Assembly: GCF_958450345.1 (NCBI RefSeq)
Contig: NC_088780.1
Location: 157,586,726-157,650,725, forward strand
DNA: 64,000 bases
Source of the DNA: Calliphora vicina
Lineage: Eukaryota > Arthropoda > Insecta > Diptera > Calliphoridae
Direction: 5' to 3'
In this document: positions 1 through 10,562 of the stretch, piece by piece
How positions within the stretch are numbered: the first letter of the stretch is position 1
Layout: every line of letters begins with the position of its first letter
Notes under the pieces: model-generated
What the model was told of the DNA's origin: nothing
Database searches by the model: none
Seen by the model: the letters and a program-made list of their open reading frames with translations, nothing else
Position numbers and translations under genes: made by a program

Positions 1-1396
1 AATCATAGTTTTAAATATCTATTATGTATTATTTTCATTTGTTAATATGTTTAGTATTGATAAACAAATACTTTCAAAGTTAACCTTTCTATAAGAGGTA
101 ACTTAAAATCAAAAAATATTTTAAGGTAGAAAATGAAACGGACAAAACTAAAGCACCCCTTCAAGGATATAATATAAAAAAAAAATTTAGTTAAGTTTTT
201 GTTGCAAATCCTTTGTTTTGGATGGCACAAGAACATCTCTTGGCATAGAAGATAATATGTTTTTAAGGCGTTTTTCGATATTCCTTCCCAGGCTATTTTA
301 ATGGCATGAAATAAATCGTGAAAATTTCCAATCCTTATTTCAACAATTTTCACGATTTATTTTCATATTAACAATGTGCCACAAGTTCTCAATAGGATTG
401 AGATCGGGAGATTGACCAGGCCAATGAAGAACTAGAATCTTATTGCTGTGTAGCCAAGTCTTACAAATTTTGGAGGGGTGCTTAGGATCGTTATCCTGTT
501 GGAAGCTCCCTATAATTGGCATCTCTTCACTGGCATAAGGCAACATTACAGCTTTCAATACATCACGGTACATGAACCGATCCATAATCCCATAAATTTT
601 ATGATTTGGCCCAAATTCTTGACCAGAAAAGCAACCCCAGACCATTAAATTGCCTCCTCCATGTTTAATTGTTCCTTTGCAATACCTAGGATTCAGTCTT
701 CCTCCTTTTGGTCAGCGTACACGCCTTATTCCAGCGGAACTTTTTAAGTTGTATTTGGATTCGGCAGGGAACAGTACTGTCTTTAATTTTTGGACACTCC
801 AGTCGATGTGGGCTTTGGCAAATTTCAGTCTAGCTTTCTTGTTCTTAGCTGATAGAAATGTTTGTTTTGCTGGTCGTCAGCTGATTAATCGAGCCTGGAA
901 ATAACTGATCTGTTAATTGAATATTTTTTACTAAATTCATGTAGTGATAAGCCCGTCTTCCAGTCTTCAATAACTTTAATTTTAAATTCACTGGAGTACT
1001 TGTTCCTTGTCATTGTTTTTTTTTCACAATAAACTGTATAAAACTTAAATTTTGCACACTACGTCTTCCTATATTTTTATATTTTGGAATTTTTAATTCC
1101 ATTCATTGTGATTCCCGATAACTCACATTGCAAATATGCAGTACCGAGTCAAATTTTTAAACATCTTATAAGAGGGTGCTTTTGTTTTGTCCGTTGAGTT
1201 TTGAGTTTTTATATGATTTATCATTTTAAATTAATTTTTAATACAATTATCTTTTACTAAATGAATATTAAATGAACATTAACAATATTAGTTAATAAAA
1301 TATATACAAAATACATCCCAAAAAAGCCGTTTTTATCAAAAAAATTATGATTTCAAAAAATCCAATGAGGGGGTGCTTTAGTTATGGCCAATACTG
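1..1396 (-). mobile_element. Tc1-like element with IR/DR termini, left end outside window
   Basis: This is a broken Tc1/mariner-superfamily DNA transposon. The right terminal repeat has an outer motif reading inward TACAGTATTGGCCATAACTA at its end (to 1396, followed by TA) and a second, inner direct repeat with GGACAAAAC-AAAGCACCC near 1165-1195. The matching inner repeat on the left lies at 134-165. The left outer repeat would fall about 80 bases before the window start. Two direct repeats inside each inverted repeat is the IR/DR layout known for several Tc1 elements. The body carries a frameshifted transposase. The element interrupts a HelA repeat that resumes at about 1399. Confidence 0.8.
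175..1013 (-). pseudogene. Tc1-like DD34E transposase, frameshifted and internally deleted
   Basis: The minus strand starts MTRNKYSSEFKIKVIEDWKT, a Tc1-type N-terminal helix-turn-helix region. It breaks soon afterwards, with part of the DNA-binding domain and the region of the first catalytic Asp missing or scrambled. It resumes with a GGGNLMVWGC-like segment, then QQDNDPKH (second catalytic Asp) and WPGQSPDLNPIENLW (catalytic Glu), 34 residues between Asp and Glu. A further frameshift at about 345 moves the C-terminal residues into another frame. The protein cannot be made. Assignment rests on the family motifs I recognise; subfamily not determined. Confidence 0.85.
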
Positions 1397-1398
1397 TA

Positions 1399-1665
1399 TA
1401 TCTCGATTACTAATTTATGGACACAGAGAAAATGGATATCAACTGAAAGTTATTTTAAAGACCTTTTCAAAGAACGAATCCATTGATATTCTGAAAAACA
1501 ATGGTCCAAAAGCGGAAAAAATATTTGTTTTAACCAGAATTTTTTTGCAATTTTTTTCGCCAAACTATTTTTTCCACCTAAAGGTGTTCAGTTTTTAGCT
1601 TTAAATGTACATTGGTGAAGGGTATATAAGATTCGTCATAGCCGAATAAAGCAATTGTTTTTCCC
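1399..1665 (+). repeat. HelA repeat fragment (3' part)
   Basis: This segment matches the 3' half of the HelA family: a GATTACTAA-TTATGGA run, an AAATGGATATC block, GGTCCAAAAGCGGAAAAAAT, then GGTGAAGGGTATATAAGATT and a degraded terminal hairpin (TTCG-CATAGCCGAA). The 5' half is displaced or lost through the Tc1-like insertion. Confidence 0.7.
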
Positions 1666-2535
1666 AGAATGCACGTTTATTGAAAAAACCAAGTCAAGCT
1701 ATTCTTTGTTAAATTTTCTGCAGCCTTCTACTTGCTATAACCAATTTTCCATTCCCCCCGCTACTGGCATTCAGTAAATATAAAATAAAATTACATTCAC
1801 TCATTTAAGGACATCATATTAACATTATTATTTCACTTATGGCCATTCACATATGACTTCTTAACACACTGTGAGAGATGTCCATCAAAGTTCAATGAAT
1901 TTGAGATGACATAAAAAAAAAAACATTTATATATACAAGCACCAACATGTTTCTTAACAAAAAAAATAAAGAGAATAAAAATAATATAAGCATACTTAAA
2001 TAAAAGTACAAAATAAAAGGAAAATAAATATGTACTTATAAATGGAAAAAAGGGGGGAAACATAAAGTAAATTGCATTCAATTTTACACAAAAAACAAAA
2101 GCTTAAGTAAGTGTGCTTATATATTTATAATAATGACATAAGAAAAAAAAAACAAACAGAAAAACTACTTACTCCCACTTCTGTTAAAAGACAATAAACA
2201 TCCGCTCTTAAACTCTCACTCGCATTTATACATAAATACCCAGACACACATTCAGATACAAATTTATAACAGAACATTTAAACACTGAATGTAAAAACAT
2301 AAACTTCAAAAAAAAAAAAAAATTAAAAGAACTTACACTTAAAAAAAATATTGGAGAATGCATTGGATTAGGAATGAAGCTCTGGGATTAAATGCCCAGT
2401 AAAAACTTCACTTAAAATTGTTTATATAACTACTTGACAACTACTTTTTAAAGGCATTATTTTTAAAGCTGTCATCAAATCACATATAAATCTAAATACG
2501 AAATCGCGAGTTCAACTCACGGTTGGAGCAGCATT
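1666..2535. other. AT-rich stretch without recognisable genes
   Basis: About 870 bases of AT-rich sequence with several poly-A runs (for example near 1914 and 2310). No reading frame, terminal repeat or known family was recognised on either strand. Confidence 0.5.
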
Positions 2536-2654
2536 TTTTGTAAGTTTGTCATTCCGTTTGTAATTTCTACATTTTTCATTTGCGACCCCACAAAGTATAT
2601 ACATATGTATATGGGGGATTTCACGTCAAGTGAACCAACTTTATTTTCATACTA

Positions 2655-3115
2655 TCCCACACACATCCCATTAAGAGACCAAAAACCTCTTAAAGGATAT
2701 ACCTAAGCATTATTTGGAGCAAAAAAAAAAAATTAAAAAAGGTACCATTTTGGAAAAATCAAGAAATCAATCTTCAGTTACAAAAAATTTATTTTGATAG
2801 ATTTCGAACACGCATCCCACCAAGCGACTCAATAGGTCTTCAAGGAAAATATCTAAGCTTTCTTTTGAGCAAAAAAAAAAAAATATTAAAAAAGGGCCCA
2901 TTTTGAAAAAAAAATCAACACAGTTTTTGATTTTGCAAAAAAAGTCAAAAATTACATATTTTGAATGACAAAACTTTTTTTTTGATAGATATTGAACTCG
3001 CATCCCACTAAGCGACCAAGTAGGTCTTCAAGAAAAATATCTAAGCTTTATTTTAAACAAATAAAAAGGGCCCACTTTGAAAGAGTCAAAAAAGTTTTTG
3101 ATTTCGGAAAAAATA
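2655..3115 (+). repeat. Tandem array, unit about 170-190 bp
   Basis: About two and a half diverged units. Each contains CGCATCCCACTAAGCGACCA, TAGGTCTTCAAGGAAAATAT, a TAAGCTTTCTTTTGAGCAAA block, GGGCCCATTTTGAAAA and AAAGTTTTTGATTTTGCAAA. The same unit occurs in two other places (about 33040-33530 and 46290-46720). Confidence 0.75.
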
Positions 3116-3131
3116 TTAAAATTTTTTTATA

Positions 3132-3846
3132 TTTTTATACCCTTCACCATGAGTGGCAAGGGTATATATAAGTTTGTCATTCCGTTTGTAATTTCTACAT
3201 TTTTCATTTGCGACCCCACAAAGTATATACATATATTCTGAATCGTTATAGATAGCGGAGTCGATATAGCCGTCTGTCCGTCTGTGTGTTGAAATCAACT
3301 TTCTGAAACCCCCAAATAACTTACATACACGAATGATACATCAATATCTCCGAAATCTTCCGGCTCGGTTGCTATTTAAAATCGAGAAAATCGGTCCAAA
3401 AATGGGTGAGATATAAGGAAAAAACCAGGACAACCTCGATTTTTTACCTATTTTTGACTCATATCTGGATTACTAAATCATTAATATAGACAATATGGAT
3501 ATCTAATGATAGATATTTCAAAGGCCTGTGCAACGACGTATATAAGACCATAGTAAGTTGGACCTATAATGGGTCAAAATCGGAAAAAATATTTTTTAAC
3601 CCGAATTTTTTTTTTCTCCAAAATTTTTTTTCACTAAATATTAAAAAAAAACTAAAAAAAAAAATTTTAAAATTAAAAAACAAATTATAAAATTTAAAAG
3701 AAAAATTTAAAAAAAAAATTAAAAAAACAACTGGAAAAAAATTTAAATTTTGTTTACCTAAAAATATTTAAAATTTTTATTTTATAGTATAATTTGGTGA
3801 AGGGTATATAAGATTCGGCACAGCCGAATATAGCTCTCTTACTTGT
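3132..3846 (+). mobile_element. HelA full-length copy (Helentron/DINE-like, non-autonomous)
   Basis: The best complete copy of the family. It begins TATACCCTTCACCATGAGTG and ends with GGTGAAGGGTATATAAGATT, the hairpin TTCGGCACAGCCGAA, and CTCTCTTACTTGTTTTT. ACCCTTCACC and GGTGAAGGGT form subterminal inverted repeats. The interior has GTCGATATAGCCGTCTGTCC. Subterminal inverted repeats plus a 3' hairpin just before a T-rich end resemble Helentron-associated elements such as fly DINE-1. This comparison is from memory and is inference. The copy is nested in TIR-C. Confidence 0.65.
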
Positions 3847-4480
3847 TTTTAAACTATTTGAACACATTTTGCTGAGAACAATAGGTAATAAGTTACATGG
3901 ATAAGAAAAATTACATGTTTGGCCAAAATGTAAAATTTTGACTCTAACTCAGACAGTTCCTGACCGATCTTGGTGAAAAATTGTATCTGAATTACTTATA
4001 GGTCTAACCTTGGTGTAAATTTCATCCCGATTGGAATACATCGATTTTAAAAGTTGGTTCACTTTACATGAAATCCCCCATATGTTTTCTGGATCGTTGT
4101 AGATAGCGAAGTCGATATAGCCATGTCCGTCTGTCCGTCTGTATGTTGAAATCAACTTTCCGTAGTCCCAAAATAACTTACATACATCATTTATACATCA
4201 ATATATCGGAAATTCTTCCGGATCGGTTGCTATTTAAAATCGACAAAATAGGCCCGCTAATGCATGGGATGAAAGGAAAAAATAGGGACAACCTAGATTT
4301 TTGGCCTATTTTTTATCTATATCTGGATTACTTAGTCATTAATATAGATAATATGGATATCTAATGATAGATATTTCAAAGTGCATTGTAAAGATGTACA
4401 ATAGTAAGTTGGACCTACAATGGGTCAAAATCGGCAAAAATATTTTTCAACACGAATTTGGAAAATGGATATCGCGATCA

Positions 4481-4840
4481 AAAATAAGTATCTACTTTTT
4501 CTAGTAGAAAAATAAGTAAAGCTTTTGCTGCATATTAATCTGCAGAATTAATTACACATATTTTGAATATAAATTTTATGCATATTCTTGGCCTATCCGA
4601 TATTGTTTAAAATTTTTAAATAGGTATAAAAATGTGTGAGTTAGAGGTACTAAAGTACTACGACCTACCCTAAAACATGTTTTTTCAAAATAACTATCTT
4701 TTGAACGTGGTGTTTTGTTTTAATAACTTGTCATTTTAAAGGTTACATATCTGCCATTTATTCTCACTTAGTTACTGAATATTGTAGTGTAAACAACCAT
4801 TTTTTTGCTTTGGAAATGCCGAATTTTGCACCAACATGCG
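4481..4840. other. Unassigned AT-rich stretch
   Basis: About 360 bases between a HelA fragment and a mariner relic. No gene or terminal repeat was recognised. Confidence 0.4.
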
Positions 4841-5560
4841 TCATATGCTGGAAGTTTTTCTTTACTTCTTTAATTTGAAAAAAAAATTGCTTACCGAAGG
4901 TTATGGTGAATGTGTTCCATCGGTTTGAATATGCGAGAGATGGATCAGAAGTAGTGATTTCGACACGGAAGACCGATTTTTGTCTTCCTTAGGCCAGACA
5001 AAATAGTTTGACGATCTAGCATTAGAGAGATTATTCTATGAAGATTGTTTCAAAACGTTTGCGAGCAGCAGGGAAATTAGGTAACATACGAATTGAAGCC
5101 GAGAGATCTTGAAAGACGATTTACTTGAGCTGAAAAATGGATCCATTACGTAAGAGACCGCATGTGAAGTGCTTTATCTATTGGACAGATTTCAACAGCT
5201 GTTTAGTTTGAAAAAAATCCAGAATATGCGGCCGGACATAAAACTGTAACATCTCATAATGACAACGTTCATTCACATGGTGCAATACATATTAAAAAGT
5301 ATTTAGACTTAACTCTTTTACCTCAATCGCTTTATAGTACAGACCTTGCCCAGTCAGACTACTATTAGTCTCGATCGTTGCAGAACACTCTCTCTGGAAT
5401 ACGCTTCACTTTGGAACATAGTATCGGATGCTCAAAGATGAGTAGTTCTTTTGGCTTGGAATCCATAAGATGAGAAAAGGTCATAGCTAACAATAGCCAA
5501 TGCTTTGAATAATTTGTTGTTTGTTTGTCTGATAGCTGGATAACCGAGTCTTTCAGGATA
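4841..5560 (+). pseudogene. mariner transposase relic 1 (irritans-like family)
   Basis: A badly decayed mariner transposase. Recognisable pieces, in order, are a GEFY/ECVPSV-like segment at 4900-4930, an AKRLRAAG-like segment near 5055, CEKWI-type remnants near 5130, HNDN (second catalytic Asp region) near 5258, and the RSMQNALSGIRFTLE-like segment near 5370. Many frameshifts and deletions are present. It matches the better-preserved copies at 36070, 40655 and 49370. Confidence 0.7.
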
Positions 5561-5680
5561 TAACATTTTACTAAGTTTCCTTTTAATAACAGAGGAGAGT
5601 TTTCCACCTAAGTTTGATTAAGAGAGTATTCTCTGACGATATATCTGCTCCAGTCTGCACAATTTTGGTATAATATTCGC

Positions 5681-6342
5681 GGTACCGTGAAATAACTCCC
5701 AAATGAAATTACTGCCAATGAAATAACTCCCAATCAAAAATTAAATAATTCCCAAACTTGAAAAATTAAATAACTACTAAAAGGTAAAATGAAATTACTC
5801 CCAATAATTGGCGGTTTCATAATTTTAAAAATATTAGTCCCAAAAAAGCGAAACTGCCAATGAAATAAATCCCAATAGAAATGAAATAATTCCCAATCCG
5901 AAGCAACTACAAAAGTGAAATTATTCTTCGCTTACAAAACATTTTTTGCATTGCGGGCCTATGGCGTAGCGCTAAGATTTTCTCCTCTGGTTTGTATCAG
6001 AGAAGAAAACCTTAGCGACCGGCCTAAGTCCGTCAATGCAAAACAAATTTTCTGAGCGAAGTCAGTTTTTGATATTTATGGGTTCTGCTTTTGCAAAGTA
6101 GAACCCAACAAAAATTAAATAACTCCTAATTCCTAAAATAAAATTAAATAAAACTCAACAAGAATTTCATTGGGAGTTATTGCATTATGAAATATCTCCC
6201 AACAAAATATTATGAAATAACTCCCTATGTGTTAGGAGTTGTTTCATAATGAAATAAGTCCCAAGTTGTATGAAAAATTTGTTGGGTGTTATTTAATTTT
6301 TTCGTGGGGAGTTATTTCATTTGGGAGTTATTTCCCGGTACC
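5681..6342. mobile_element. Family G element 1, GGTACCGTG termini and 9-bp TSD
   Basis: The left end is GGTACCGTGAAATAACTCCC and the right end is GGGAGTTATTTCCCGGTACC, nearly perfect inverted repeats. The element is flanked by AATATTCGC on both sides (5672-5680 and 6343-6351), a 9-bp target duplication. The interior is made of many degenerate AAATAACTCCCAA motifs and an inverted pair of a GC-richer segment (GGCC-TATGGCGTAGCGCTAAG near 5955 and its complement near 6010). There is no coding sequence. A 9-bp duplication suggests Mutator-like transposition; this is inference. Confidence 0.8.
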
Positions 6343-6351
6343 AATATTCGC

Positions 6352-7895
6352 TCCTTTTACCTGGTGCAATTTGCAAGTGAAACTTCTTCATCCATTGGTT
6401 CTAAAACTAAGGTATCATATTTATTTAAAGTGCTTTGTGGAAGCCAAATGCTCCCAAGAGGGATAATGGAAAAAATAATAAAATATTTGAGCTAATATCT
6501 GAAGAGAAAAAAGCGCTTCACGGGCACCCTTTCCTTCTTTTAATCCAAACTGTGACCCTTCTATTACTTCCGAAATTGGGCGATTTTGTTGATTTCTGAC
6601 AATATTTGAATTCCTATATAACAAACATTGTAGATTTTAAGTACTTCTGACCACCTGCCCTTTTCTTTTTCCACATTACAGTCTCTAAAGCTTTTTAACT
6701 TAGAAATATAGCAATATTCAGATGTTGACATTTACAAACTGACAATTTTTTAACATGAGTTAGTACTTAATGCCAAACGATTCCCACATCTGAAAAAAAA
6801 AAACTGCCCCTGTTAACATGTGACCATCAATATTCCATTGTGATCCAAACTTTTCTCTAACTGCATGTCACACATGCACATTTATTCAGCAGCATAAACT
6901 TTTCTTATGTGTCACACACAATCACAATCAATAAAGCACAACGTAAAGAAAGGAAATAAAACGAATAAGAAAAAAACAATTTCTTTCACTCAATATAAAA
7001 CTATTGTAGTTGTTGGTTTCATTCTGTTTTTGTGTTTGCTTCTCAATGGGTGTATGTGTGTCCATATGTGTGTGAGAATTGAGTGTATTTGTGTGCAACG
7101 ATAAATATTAAGTGTCAATGTGAAATGGCAAATGTATGTTTGAATTTCTAGTTGTTGTAGTTGCTGTTTTTGTTGTTGTTGTTGTTGTAGTTATAAATGT
7201 ATAAACGGGTATAAGTGTTTGTTGTTTAACTGTCTATTTGTAGTTTTTAAACGAGGGTAATGAGAAAAGTCATTTCAGTGAGTTTAGACAAGTATGTTTC
7301 CGATGTTTAGCTATAACATGGTGAATGTTTTGAAATGTTTTATCTAAAGTTTGCTTTAGATCAAATAACCATTAAAGCCATCAAAATGTTTAGCTGGACG
7401 TCAGGTGTCACACCAAACATTGTCAATTCATGTCCAGCTTTTCAAACATGCTTGCTTTGACATTGTAGCATATTTTTAACAGTGACATTTCATGCATGAA
7501 CAAACCCTCATAAATAAAGCTTAACCCAAAAATTACACAAGATTTGAATTGAACACTTTGTTTCTTTCGATTGTTTTAATTTTTAGTGAACCACTAATAA
7601 CACTGAATAAATATGGAATAGGACATCTGGCAAATGGCGCCCAAGCTTTGCTGGCATATGCACTCTTTTATGGTAATTTTTTTTGATCCCTTTAGATTTA
7701 AGATTACGAAATTTGAATTTTAATTTGGGAATTTATTAAAATCTAAAAGGTCTAAACATTTTGAACCATATTTAACTGAATTCAATGAACTTCGTTGCAA
7801 TTTTTGGAATTGCCATTTTGGGTACTAAAAATTTAGGAATTAATTTTAATTCAGTATTTTGTTAGTTTTTAGTCATTAAACTCGTTTAAATTGAT
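6352..7895. other. Gene-free stretch with microsatellites
   Basis: This stretch holds (TGTG/TATG)-rich sequence near 7040-7090 and a TTG trinucleotide run at about 7155-7190. No exon-like reading frame or transposon end was recognised. It could be ordinary intron or intergenic DNA. Confidence 0.5.
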
Positions 7896-7899
7896 TTAA

Positions 7900-9085
7900 C
7901 CTTTATGTCAATGGCTACATACCTGGGTATGTTTTGCATACCTGTATCTTTGAATTGGATAATCGGATAGACTTGAAATTTCTTGATATCCTAGCCAAAA
8001 CTGTTTTCCGCAATTGTCCTCAGTTTGGTTAGGATAGGATCACACGTTTGGAAGATAAAGATCATTTACAAAGTCGCATCCTTACGTCAACAGCATACAT
8101 ACCTGGGTATCCATAGTAAAACGCATGCAAATATAATGATAAAATTGAAAAGTTAGTATTTTTTCAACGTTTTTACCCACAGCGGGTCTAAATATATCCC
8201 GATTTTCTCCATTTTTCTTTTATTGGACTAACAACAAATGTATACATATGTCAAAAAAGAGTTATTTAAAAATCGTGACGGACTCCAACGTTAAATGTAT
8301 CTGAATTTAAAAAAAAATTAAAAAGACGATTTTTCTCTACTTTTTGAGAAAAAAGTACTTTTTTATTTTTAAGGTATTTAAAAAATTTCAAAGATGATGT
8401 ATCAGGAACTTATACTTTTTGAAAAGCTAACTTTATACTAAATATTTTAAATGAAAAAAAATTTAAAAATTCTTGATACGGAAGGGACCAGGTCCATTCA
8501 AATCGCCTATTTTTTATGTAAAATTCAAATTTAGGTCAAAAATTCTCAAATCGTATAGTCGATATCAAAAAAAGTTAACCTATTTTAGATGGCCAAATAT
8601 GTTCTTAATTATTTTGTAAAGGGTTCCGATAACCCCGCTCCTGGTGTGTATATTAAAGCAAAAAAACTAAAAAATCCCATTTTTGGAATTTTTCAAAACT
8701 TTTTTGTGAATTACGGGATTCCTTATTATAAATTTCAAAAGCTGTTTCTATTTTTCTATATCTAATAGAAAAGTCTATTGATAAATAAAAAAATATTTTA
8801 ATTTGAAAAATTTGTATCTTTGCAAAAACTCAATAAAAAGCATTTTTTCTCATACCTACTCAACCACTTTTTTCAAAAAACAATGACTAAATGTAAGGGT
8901 AAAACTGGTTATCAAAAAATTGTTGAACCTTTTGTCTATTTCTAAGAAAATAAAAAAATAAAATACAGAAATTCCAACAAACGAATTAGATATTAGCATT
9001 TTTATGTTAACGGTAGCCATCACCATGCAAAACATATATTCAGGTATGTTGCTGTTGACGTGCAGTTCTGCTGTTGGCATAAAGG
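7900..9085 (+). mobile_element. Family F element, TTAA-flanked (piggyBac-like, non-coding)
   Basis: Ends CCTTTATGTCAATGGC (from 7900) and, as reverse complement, CCTTTATGCCAACAGC (to 9085) are inverted and flanked by TTAA on both sides (7896-7899 and 9086-9089). Each end is followed inward by an ACATACCTG motif; the left side carries it twice, near 7918 and 8098. TTAA duplications and CC-starting TIRs are typical of the piggyBac superfamily. No transposase is present; the inside is AT-rich and contains a block shared, inverted, with 55800-56460. Superfamily assignment is inference from the TSD. Confidence 0.65.
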
Positions 9086-9162
9086 TTAATGAATTTCTAA
9101 GCTATTTCTCTAATTCCCATTTTGAGTATTGAAAATCACTAATTATAAATAAATATATAATA

Positions 9163-10460
9163 AGGAGTGAGATCGAAAAATTCTTAACATACATATATGT
9201 TTATAAAAAAGAAACCACTAAACTTACAGCTTTAATTTTTTTTTTATTTGATTGAAATTATTATTACAATTTACAAAAAAAATTATTTTTATAGTTTTAA
9301 TCACTAGTGATGAAATTTTGAACCTTTTTCGGAAACCCTTCCATTAACGTTTTTATAGTGCTTTCTGTCACTTTGCTCGAACATGTAGTCCATCTCCGTT
9401 TAAAATCTACCACACTTTTGGACACCTTTTTTGTACTCTTCAATTCTCTTTTAACAAGAGCCCAATATCTCTCCACTGGCCTTAGCTCCGGCCAGTTTGG
9501 AGGATTTGCCTCTCTTGGTACAAATACCACATTATTGTTCTTGTACCACTCAAGGGCTTGTTTGCCATAGTGACAGGATGCCAAGTCAGGCCAAAAATAA
9601 GTGGACACATTATGAAGTCTTATGAATGGAAGCAGCCTTTTTTGTAAACATTCCTTGATGTAAATTTCGGTATTTATAGAGCCCGTTGTAACAAATGAGT
9701 GGCTTCTTTTGCCGCAACTGCATATTGCTTGCCATACCAAGAACTTTCTGGGAAATTTTGTCTGCTTTTGGGTCCTAAACTTTTCTTCAACATTCCCTCG
9801 AGCATCAGCAACATAAAATTTTTGACCTGGAAGTTGCGAAAAATCTGCCAGAACATACGTTTCGTCATCCATTATGCAGCAAGAATATTTTTTTATAAAA
9901 CTTGACTTCAATTTCCGTGCTCTGTTTTTGGCCTCTAAATTTTTAGTAGCGTTCCTGTCAGGAACTTTTTGAGCCTTGTATGTTTTTAAACCTGCATTAG
10001 CTTTAACTTTTCGTACCAAATAGTCCGAGCACTGAGCTAACCGGGCTGCTTTCCTACCGGATGTGTTGGGAGCTCTTTTGAAAATGCGTTCTATTTTTTT
10101 GGCTTTAGAAACATCATGTGGACCATTCCTTCTACCTGAACCAGGTTTTCTATCAACTGACAAGTTCTCCCGGTACTGTTTAATAACATTGGAAACAGTT
10201 TGACGGCAGACCTTTGTATGCTTGGCCAACTTTTTGTAAGACCAAGTTGGGTTTTGTTGAAAATATTTAATAATTTCAGTACGCACTTTTTTCTGGTCAC
10301 TCATTTTAATCAGATTAACAAAAAAATTAATATAATTGACATTACACATAATAACTGACATGTTTTTCAAAGGTAACTTGATCAAAAAAAAATTCAAATA
10401 ATACTTGGGTTAAAAAATGTAATGAAAAACGTGTGTTAAGAATTTTTCGATCTCACTCCT
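9163..10460 (-). mobile_element. DD37E Tc1/mariner-type transposon, apparently complete
   Basis: The left TIR AGGAGTGAGATCGAAAAATT (from 9163) is matched by its reverse complement at the right end (to 10460), extending through TTCTTAACA. TA flanks both ends (9161-9162 and 10461-10462). The length is 1298 bp with one open transposase. Size, TIR length and TA duplication fit a simple Tc1/mariner element. It sits about 80 bp from family F. This is the best-preserved mobile element in the window. Confidence 0.92.
9297..10304 (-). CDS. Transposase, DD37E Tc1/mariner family (ITmD37E-like)
   Basis: This encodes a DDE transposase that would bind its TIRs and move the element by cut and paste in the nucleus. 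I chose the start MSDQKKVRTE (10304); an upstream in-frame Met exists 31 codons earlier, but the extension is hydrophobic and unlike the family. From that start the protein is 335 residues. Residues 5-45 form a first helix-turn-helix (WSYKKLAKHTKVCRQTVSNV), followed by a GSGRR linker (55-59, the GRPR-like position) and a second one around 62-105. Catalytic residues are D147 (MDDET), D240 (WPDLASCHYG) and E278 (LRPVERYW). There are 37 residues between D240 and E278, the spacing of the DD37E family known from mosquitoes. No stop or frameshift is seen. Confidence 0.9.
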   Translation of the reverse strand: MSDQKKVRTEIIKYFQQNPTWSYKKLAKHTKVCRQTVSNVIKQYRENLSVDRKPGSGRRNGPHDVSKAKKIERIFKRAPNTSGRKAARLAQCSDYLVRKVKANAGLKTYKAQKVPDRNATKNLEAKNRARKLKSSFIKKYSCCIMDDETYVLADFSQLPGQKFYVADARGNVEEKFRTQKQTKFPRKFLVWQAICSCGKRSHSFVTTGSINTEIYIKECLQKRLLPFIRLHNVSTYFWPDLASCHYGKQALEWYKNNNVVFVPREANPPNWPELRPVERYWALVKRELKSTKKVSKSVVDFKRRWTTCSSKVTESTIKTLMEGFPKKVQNFITSD

Positions 10461-10562
10461 TAATAAAAATTTATAAAATTTTGTATTTTGTTAGTTTTAT
10501 GTGTGTAAACTAACTTTTCAAGTATTAAAAACAGTGTTTGACCAGATTTTAAGTTTTAAAAA

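Larger units (their letters stand above)
2609..4083. mobile_element. TIR-C element 1: TIRs, ~230-bp unique end and internal tandem array
   Basis: The ends are inverted: ATATGGGGGATTTCAC at 2609 and the reverse complement GTGAAATCCCCCATAT near 4083 (the right copy reads ACATGAAATCCCCCATAT), extended by AAGTGAACCAACTTT/AAAGTTGGTTCACTT. The left TIR runs almost directly into a tandem array (2655-3115). The right TIR is followed inward by about 230 bases of unique sequence. A HelA copy is nested at 3132-3846. No coding capacity was seen, so this looks like a non-autonomous DNA element. Superfamily unknown; the target duplication is not clear. Confidence 0.7.
2536..4480 (+). repeat. HelA copy split by the TIR-C element
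   Basis: HelA sequence runs from about 2536 (GTAAGTTTGTCATTCCGTTT, then GCGACCCCACAAAGTATA) to 2608 and resumes at 4084 with TTTTCTGGATCGTTGTAGAT and GTCGATATAGCCATGTCCGT, continuing to about 4480. Joining the two ends restores the order seen in other HelA copies, so the TIR-C element at 2609-4083 inserted into a pre-existing HelA. The 5' subterminal repeat of this copy is missing. Confidence 0.75.

Noticed and set aside
650..904. 84-codon open frame on the plus strand
   Set aside because: It is the antisense of the Tc1-like transposase relic.
2498..2535. GCGAGTTCAACTCACGG resembles a tRNA B-box, possible SINE head
   Set aside because: No A-box or tRNA fold was found upstream; too short to support.
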